From an uncultured Porphyromonas sp. (GTDB lineage: Bacteria; Bacteroidota; Bacteroidia; Bacteroidales; Porphyromonadaceae), in assembly GCA_900554935.1 (NCBI GenBank), contig USJF01000046.1, positions 1-9,247 on the forward strand: 9,247 nt of DNA, read 5' to 3'. Below the pieces are notes generated by a model. That model was not told the DNA's origin, made no database searches, and was given only the letters and a program-made list of their open reading frames with translations. The position numbers and the translations under genes were made by a program. Positions 5,501 through 9,247 of the stretch are shown in pieces; position 1 is the first letter of the stretch; each line of letters starts with the position of its first letter.

Positions 5501-6817
5501 ATGAATATAGCGATTATTGGTACAGGGTATGTGGGGCTAGTGAGTGGCACCTGCTTCGCTGAGATGGGCGTGAATGTCTCTTGTATAGACAAGGACCGCA
5601 CCAAGATTGAAGCACTTGAGCGGGGGGAGCTACCGATCTACGAACCGGGTCTGGCGGAGCTGGTGGCACAAAATAGAGCCGAAGGTCGGCTCACCTTTCA
5701 TACCGATCTGGGGAAGGTGATCAACGAAGTGGAGGTGCTCTTCATTGCCGTTGGCACCCCTACGGGTGAGGGGGGAGAGGCCGATCTAAAGCAGGTATTG
5801 TCCGTTGCCGAAGAGATCGGAGCCCTTGCCACAAAGCATCTGCTGGTGGTGACCAAGAGTACCGTACCAGTAGGTACCACGGAGCGAGTGGAGGAGATCA
5901 TCCGTGCGGGATATGCTCGGCGTGGTCTGGAGCATCTAGAGCTGGATATGGCGAGCAACCCAGAGTTTCTGAAAGAGGGTGCTGCCATCAAGGACTTTAT
6001 GAGTCCGGATCGTGTGGTAGTGGGCTACAGAAGTGAGTATGCGGGAGAGCTCCTTAGCCGGCTTTATCGCCCATTTCTACTCAATAACTATCGAGTAATC
6101 GCCATGGACATTCGCTCCTCAGAGCTGACTAAGTATGCCTCCAATGCGATGCTCGCTACTCGCATCAGTTTTATGAATGAATTGGCCAATCTCGCAGAGG
6201 CGATCGGGGCAGATATATCGCTCGTGAGGGAGGGGATGGGCTCTGATAAAAGGATTGGCAAGGCTTTTCTCTACCCCGGCTGTGGCTATGGTGGCTCTTG
6301 CTTCCCAAAGGATGTGCAGGCGCTCGCCAGTACCGGTCGTGCCCACGGACGGCCTCTCACCATCATTGAGCAGGTGCACGAGGTGAATGAACGGCAAAAG
6401 CTACGCCCCTTTGAAAAGGTGGCGGAGCAACTGGGGTCGCTTAAAGGGAAAAAGGTGGCGGTTTGGGGGCTTGCCTTTAAGCCGGAGACGGATGATATGC
6501 GACAAGCACCCTCCATCGTGGTGATCCGACAGCTGATCGAAGCTGGGGCAGAGGTAGCAGCTTTTGACCCCATTGCTATAGACAATGCACGCTCTATCTT
6601 GCCCCCACAAGTGGCTTACGGCCAGGATATCTACGAGGTGGTGGAGGGGGCCGATGCCCTTATTCTGCTCACCGAGTGGAAGCAATTTAGGCTCCCTAAT
6701 TGGAGGCGCGTGAAGGAGCTGATGCGTGGAAACCTTGTGGTGGACGGACGTAATATCTATCCAGTGGAGGAGCTTGAAGCCCTCGGACTGGAATACAAAG
6801 GAATAGGAATCAACTAA
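5501..6817 (+). CDS. ugd: UDP-glucose 6-dehydrogenase
   Basis: This cytoplasmic enzyme oxidises UDP-glucose to UDP-glucuronate with two NAD+, feeding capsule, LPS or exopolysaccharide synthesis. At 438 residues it has the usual family length. The N-terminal Rossmann domain starts MNIAIIGTGYVGLVSG (GxGxxG, residues 7-12) with an acidic CID at 28-30. TKSTVPVGTT lies at 118-127 and NPEFLKEG at 153-160. Lys211 and Asn215 (KYASNA) belong to the central dimerisation domain, and Cys267 in GYGGSCFPKD is the catalytic nucleophile. The C-terminal UDP-binding domain shows VWGLAFKPETDDMR (about 321-334). All key residues are present, so it should be active. The ATG at 5501 directly begins the nucleotide-binding strand, which fixes the start. 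The META lipoprotein follows after 15 bp with no terminator. The homologous UDP-ManNAc dehydrogenases are less likely given the motif set. Confidence 0.95.
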   Translation: MNIAIIGTGYVGLVSGTCFAEMGVNVSCIDKDRTKIEALERGELPIYEPGLAELVAQNRAEGRLTFHTDLGKVINEVEVLFIAVGTPTGEGGEADLKQVLSVAEEIGALATKHLLVVTKSTVPVGTTERVEEIIRAGYARRGLEHLELDMASNPEFLKEGAAIKDFMSPDRVVVGYRSEYAGELLSRLYRPFLLNNYRVIAMDIRSSELTKYASNAMLATRISFMNELANLAEAIGADISLVREGMGSDKRIGKAFLYPGCGYGGSCFPKDVQALASTGRAHGRPLTIIEQVHEVNERQKLRPFEKVAEQLGSLKGKKVAVWGLAFKPETDDMRQAPSIVVIRQLIEAGAEVAAFDPIAIDNARSILPPQVAYGQDIYEVVEGADALILLTEWKQFRLPNWRRVKELMRGNLVVDGRNIYPVEELEALGLEYKGIGIN

Positions 6818-6832
6818 TTAATAACAAAGAAA

Positions 6833-7345
6833 ATGATGATGATGAAAAAGTATTTTATCTATCTAGGAATGGCACTCGTGGGGATGGCTCTAAGTAGTTG
6901 CGATGATAAGCAACAGTCTAATGACGAGCAAACCGCTACTGAAACTACCGTAGTGGCAGATGATAGCACTGACGGCCTTAAGGCGGTGCCTAAGGAGCAA
7001 CTCGATGGGGAATGGATCGTGGCAAAGATAGGTGAGTCCGTCCCATCTGAGGTGAGCCTGACTCTCTCTTTTGATATTGCTCAGAATCGCTTTGCAGGTA
7101 ACTTCGGTTGCAATGACTATATGGGCAACCTTGAGTTTGACAACCCTATGGACGATGACTACGATGCCACGGAGATTGAGTTCTCAGACCTTGCTGGCAC
7201 TCTGGCACTCTGTGAGCACATTGAGCTGGAGAAGCAAATGACCCAACTCCTCGACGAGGTGGAGCACTTCACCATTACAGAGAGTGGCGAGCTATATCTA
7301 CTCGATGAGCACCACAAGGTCCTAGCGACACTCGCTCGCAAATAA
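6833..7345 (+). CDS. META/HslJ-domain lipoprotein
   Basis: The 170-residue protein has a lipoprotein signal (MMMMKKYFIYLGMALVGMALSSC, lipobox Cys23), a low-complexity acidic/Thr-rich linker (about 24-55) and a META domain similar to E. coli HslJ (about 56-170). Domain signs are LDGEWIVAKI, FAGNFGCNDYMGNL with Cys93, a second Cys at 127 (LALCEHIELEKQM), and closing strands ELYLLDEHHKVLATL. META domains are found in heat-inducible or stress-linked envelope proteins; no catalytic role is established. The Cys pair may form a disulfide in the periplasm. It lies 15 bp after ugd and is followed by a strong terminator, so the two genes are probably co-transcribed. The start is ambiguous because four ATG codons run in tandem (6833, 6836, 6839, 6842); ATG 6842 gives the usual MKKY signal start. 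The ugd-META link has no obvious functional reason. Confidence 0.88.
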   Translation: MMMMKKYFIYLGMALVGMALSSCDDKQQSNDEQTATETTVVADDSTDGLKAVPKEQLDGEWIVAKIGESVPSEVSLTLSFDIAQNRFAGNFGCNDYMGNLEFDNPMDDDYDATEIEFSDLAGTLALCEHIELEKQMTQLLDEVEHFTITESGELYLLDEHHKVLATLARK

Positions 7346-7368
7346 ACTCCCCTTTGCTTTTAAGCAAC

Positions 7369-7409
7369 AAAAAAGGCAGTCTTGACATTAAGCCGAGACT
7401 GCCTTTTTT
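7369..7409. terminator. Strong rho-independent terminator after the META gene
   Basis: A6GGCAGTCT (7369-7382) and AGACTGCCT6 (7396-7409) form a perfect 14-bp stem around a 13-nt loop, with the A-run and T-run built into the stem base. It lies 23 bp after the stop at 7345 and ends the ugd-META transcript. The symmetry would let it work on either strand, but no gene is convergent here. Confidence 0.9.
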
Positions 7410-7439
7410 ATTATGGGAGAGAAGGTCGGTAAAAATGGG

Positions 7440-7447
7440 TATATTTG
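7440..7447 (+). promoter_or_regulatory. Candidate -7 promoter element for the GH2 gene
   Basis: TATATTTG is a perfect match to TAnnTTTG, the Bacteroidota -7 element, placed 36 bp before the ATG at 7484 and just after the preceding terminator. No clear TTTG -33 element is seen at the expected distance. The leader is A-rich (AGAAATATAAAAGTAGAAGTA), typical of efficient start regions in this phylum. Confidence 0.6.
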
Positions 7448-7483
7448 CAGTTAGCAACTAAGAAATATAAAAGTAGAAGTAAT

Positions 7484-9247
7484 ATGCGGAAATATTTATC
7501 ACTGGCTGTGGCGCTTGTGGCATTCACAGCGATGGCTTTGCCTAGCTTCGGACAAAATAAATTGGATAGTAGTCTGGCACCTAGAGAGGTCCTTCGCCTG
7601 AGAGAAGGGTGGCACTTCACGAGGGAAGACCAAAAGGCGTTTAGTAATCCTCAGTACGATGATAGCCAATGGTCGCAAGTGGTAGTGCCACACGACTGGG
7701 CTATTGACGGGCCTTTTAACCCGGAGATAGATAAGCAGTTTTTGGCCATTTCGCAGGATGGCCAAAACAAACCTATTTACCATATTGCCCGCACGGGTGG
7801 ATTGCCCCACGTGGGAGTAGGCTGGTACCGTAATACCTTTGCCCTGAAGAGGGGGTACCAAAGTGGCGATCGCACTTATCTACGGATTGATGGCGCGATG
7901 AGCAATGCCCGTGTCTACATCAATGGCAAGGAAGCAATCTACTGGCCCTATGGATATAGCCCTTTTCAAGTGGATATTACCGATTATATTGACCCTGCCA
8001 AGAAACTTCAGAGTATTGCCATTCGCCTAGAGAACCCTGAGGAGACCTCTCGCTGGTACCCAGGGGCGGGGCTTTATCGCAATGTATGGGTTACCTTTGC
8101 CTCGGGAGTGAAGGTAGCTGAATGGGGCACTCAGATTGCTACCCCACGAGTGGATAAGGAGTGGGCACAGGTCAATATCAAGACGACACTGGAAAATCAT
8201 ACGACGACGGAGCCGGAAAGAATCTCTATCCGAACGGCAATCCTCGATGAGGGCAATGAGGTGGCGGTGATGGAGACGTCGGGTAGTGAGCTGATGGGCA
8301 ATCTACTGGAGCAGAATATCAAGCTTCGGCACCCTAAGCTATGGGAGCTAGAGAAGCCGCACCTCTACACGGCTCTTACTCAACTATTTGTAGATGGAGA
8401 GTTGGTGGATAACTACCAGACTACTTTTGGAGTGAGGACGATAGAGCTGCGCCCCGATGATGGTTTTTACCTTAATGGTAAGAAGGTGATGATTCAGGGT
8501 GTTTGTCTGCACCACGACCTAGGACCTCTTGGCGGAGCAAGCCACAAGAGGGGGTATGAAAGGCAGATACGCCTGATGAAGGATATGGGGGTGAATGCGA
8601 TCCGTACTTCACACAATATGCCGGCTCCGGAGCTGATTGAGGCGTGCAATGAGATGGGGATGATGGTGATGGCGGAGAGCTTTGATGAGTGGGCGCGCCC
8701 TAAGGTGAAGAATGGGTATCACCTTTACTTTGACCAATGGGCAGAGCGTGACCTTACTAATCTTGCAAGGGCGTTCCGCAATGACCCTTCTATCGTGATG
8801 TGGAGCATCGGAAATGAGATTGATGAGCAAGTGACGCCGGGTGGCAATAAGTTGGCTTACTTCCTACAGAGTGTTTTGCATCGTGAAGACCCTACTCGCC
8901 CGGTGACGGTGGGTATGAATAATCCTCTCGGGTCGGTGAAGAATAACTTTGCCTCGATTATGGACTTGGTGGGCTTTAACTACTACAATTGGCAGTACCA
9001 AGAAGCGTACGACCAATTGCCACAAAGACTAATTCTTGGCGCTGAGACTACTTCAACGCTCTCTTCACGTGGCATCTATAAATTTCCCGTGGAGCGTAAA
9101 TCTATGGCGCGGTATGCCGACCAGCAATGCAGTAGCTATGATGTAGAGCACTGTGGTTGGAGCAACCTTCCAGAGGATGACTTCCTTAATCAAGAGGATC
9201 TACCCTACACCATTGGCGAATTTATATGGACAGGTATCGACTATCTG
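7484..9247 (+). CDS. Secreted glycoside hydrolase family 2 (beta-galactosidase-like), 3' end outside window
   Basis: The frame is open from ATG 7484 through the last base, giving 588 codons without a stop. A Sec signal peptide is present (MRKYLSLAVALVAFTAMALPSFG, cleavage near residue 23-24), so the enzyme is periplasmic or surface-exposed. The N-terminal GH2 sugar-binding domain (about 35-205) includes VVVPHDWAIDGPF, VGWYRNTF and WYPGAGLYRNVWV. An Ig-like domain spans about 210-320. The TIM barrel begins near 325 with FYLNGKKVMIQGVCLHHDLGPLGGA and IRTSHNMPAPELIEACNEMG. Glu445 in SIGNEIDEQ is the acid/base and Glu521 in ILGAETTS the nucleophile. Both are present, so the enzyme should be active. 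Related Bacteroidota enzymes are usually longer, with further C-terminal domains beyond the window. Substrate is probably a beta-galactoside on host or plant glycans; beta-glucuronidase or beta-mannosidase activity is less likely but not excluded. It has its own promoter and is separated from ugd by a terminator. Confidence 0.93.
   Translation, partial: MRKYLSLAVALVAFTAMALPSFGQNKLDSSLAPREVLRLREGWHFTREDQKAFSNPQYDDSQWSQVVVPHDWAIDGPFNPEIDKQFLAISQDGQNKPIYHIARTGGLPHVGVGWYRNTFALKRGYQSGDRTYLRIDGAMSNARVYINGKEAIYWPYGYSPFQVDITDYIDPAKKLQSIAIRLENPEETSRWYPGAGLYRNVWVTFASGVKVAEWGTQIATPRVDKEWAQVNIKTTLENHTTTEPERISIRTAILDEGNEVAVMETSGSELMGNLLEQNIKLRHPKLWELEKPHLYTALTQLFVDGELVDNYQTTFGVRTIELRPDDGFYLNGKKVMIQGVCLHHDLGPLGGASHKRGYERQIRLMKDMGVNAIRTSHNMPAPELIEACNEMGMMVMAESFDEWARPKVKNGYHLYFDQWAERDLTNLARAFRNDPSIVMWSIGNEIDEQVTPGGNKLAYFLQSVLHREDPTRPVTVGMNNPLGSVKNNFASIMDLVGFNYYNWQYQEAYDQLPQRLILGAETTSTLSSRGIYKFPVERKSMARYADQQCSSYDVEHCGWSNLPEDDFLNQEDLPYTIGEFIWTGIDYL

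Noticed and set aside
7411..7861. Minus-strand frames of 69 and 120 residues over the start of the GH2 gene
   Set aside because: They are antisense to a signal peptide and GH2 domain that read clearly on the plus strand from 7484 to the window end.

Overview
The window looks like a chromosomal segment of an anaerobic Bacteroidota, probably near Porphyromonas or a related family. The supporting signs are lipoproteins with short MKK-type signal peptides and a lipobox Cys, TAnnTTTG-type -7 promoter elements, few Shine-Dalgarno sequences, a TonB receptor paired with a CbiK-like lipoprotein (a pairing known from Porphyromonas gingivalis ihtA/ihtB), a META-domain lipoprotein and a secreted family-2 glycosidase. 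Genus-level placement is inference.

Layout: (1) 1-1283 (+) is the 3' part of a subtilisin-like (S8) protease with three beta-sandwich domains after the catalytic domain. (2) A strong bidirectional terminator hairpin at 1309-1338 separates it from a convergent operon. (3) 4569-1361 (-) holds a BtuB/IhtA-type TonB-dependent receptor followed 29 bp later by a CbiK-family cobaltochelatase-like lipoprotein. A recognisable cobalamin riboswitch (about 4853-4593, minus strand) with Bacteroidota-type promoters precedes it. (4) About 4930-5500 has no convincing gene. It holds a 23-bp tandem repeat array in which each unit contains a small palindrome, two hairpins and a perfect 20-bp palindrome. (5) 5501-7345 (+) is a likely two-gene operon, UDP-glucose 6-dehydrogenase and a META/HslJ-type lipoprotein, closed by a near-ideal terminator. 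(6) From 7484 (+) to the window end is a secreted GH2 beta-galactosidase-like enzyme, truncated by the window, with its own promoter.

The most interesting unit is the B12-controlled receptor plus lipoprotein chelatase. The riboswitch aptamer keeps the P4 segment, the B12 box and the 3' closing segment. Its L5 loop is perfectly complementary over 7 nt to the loop region of the hairpin just before the receptor start codon, which is the expected L5-L13 kissing interaction. This argues that the receptor imports corrinoids, and that an exported CbiK-like protein takes part in corrinoid or tetrapyrrole handling outside the cytoplasm rather than in heme uptake alone. The other genes are unrelated housekeeping or envelope functions: a secreted protease, nucleotide-sugar synthesis for surface polysaccharide, and glycan degradation.
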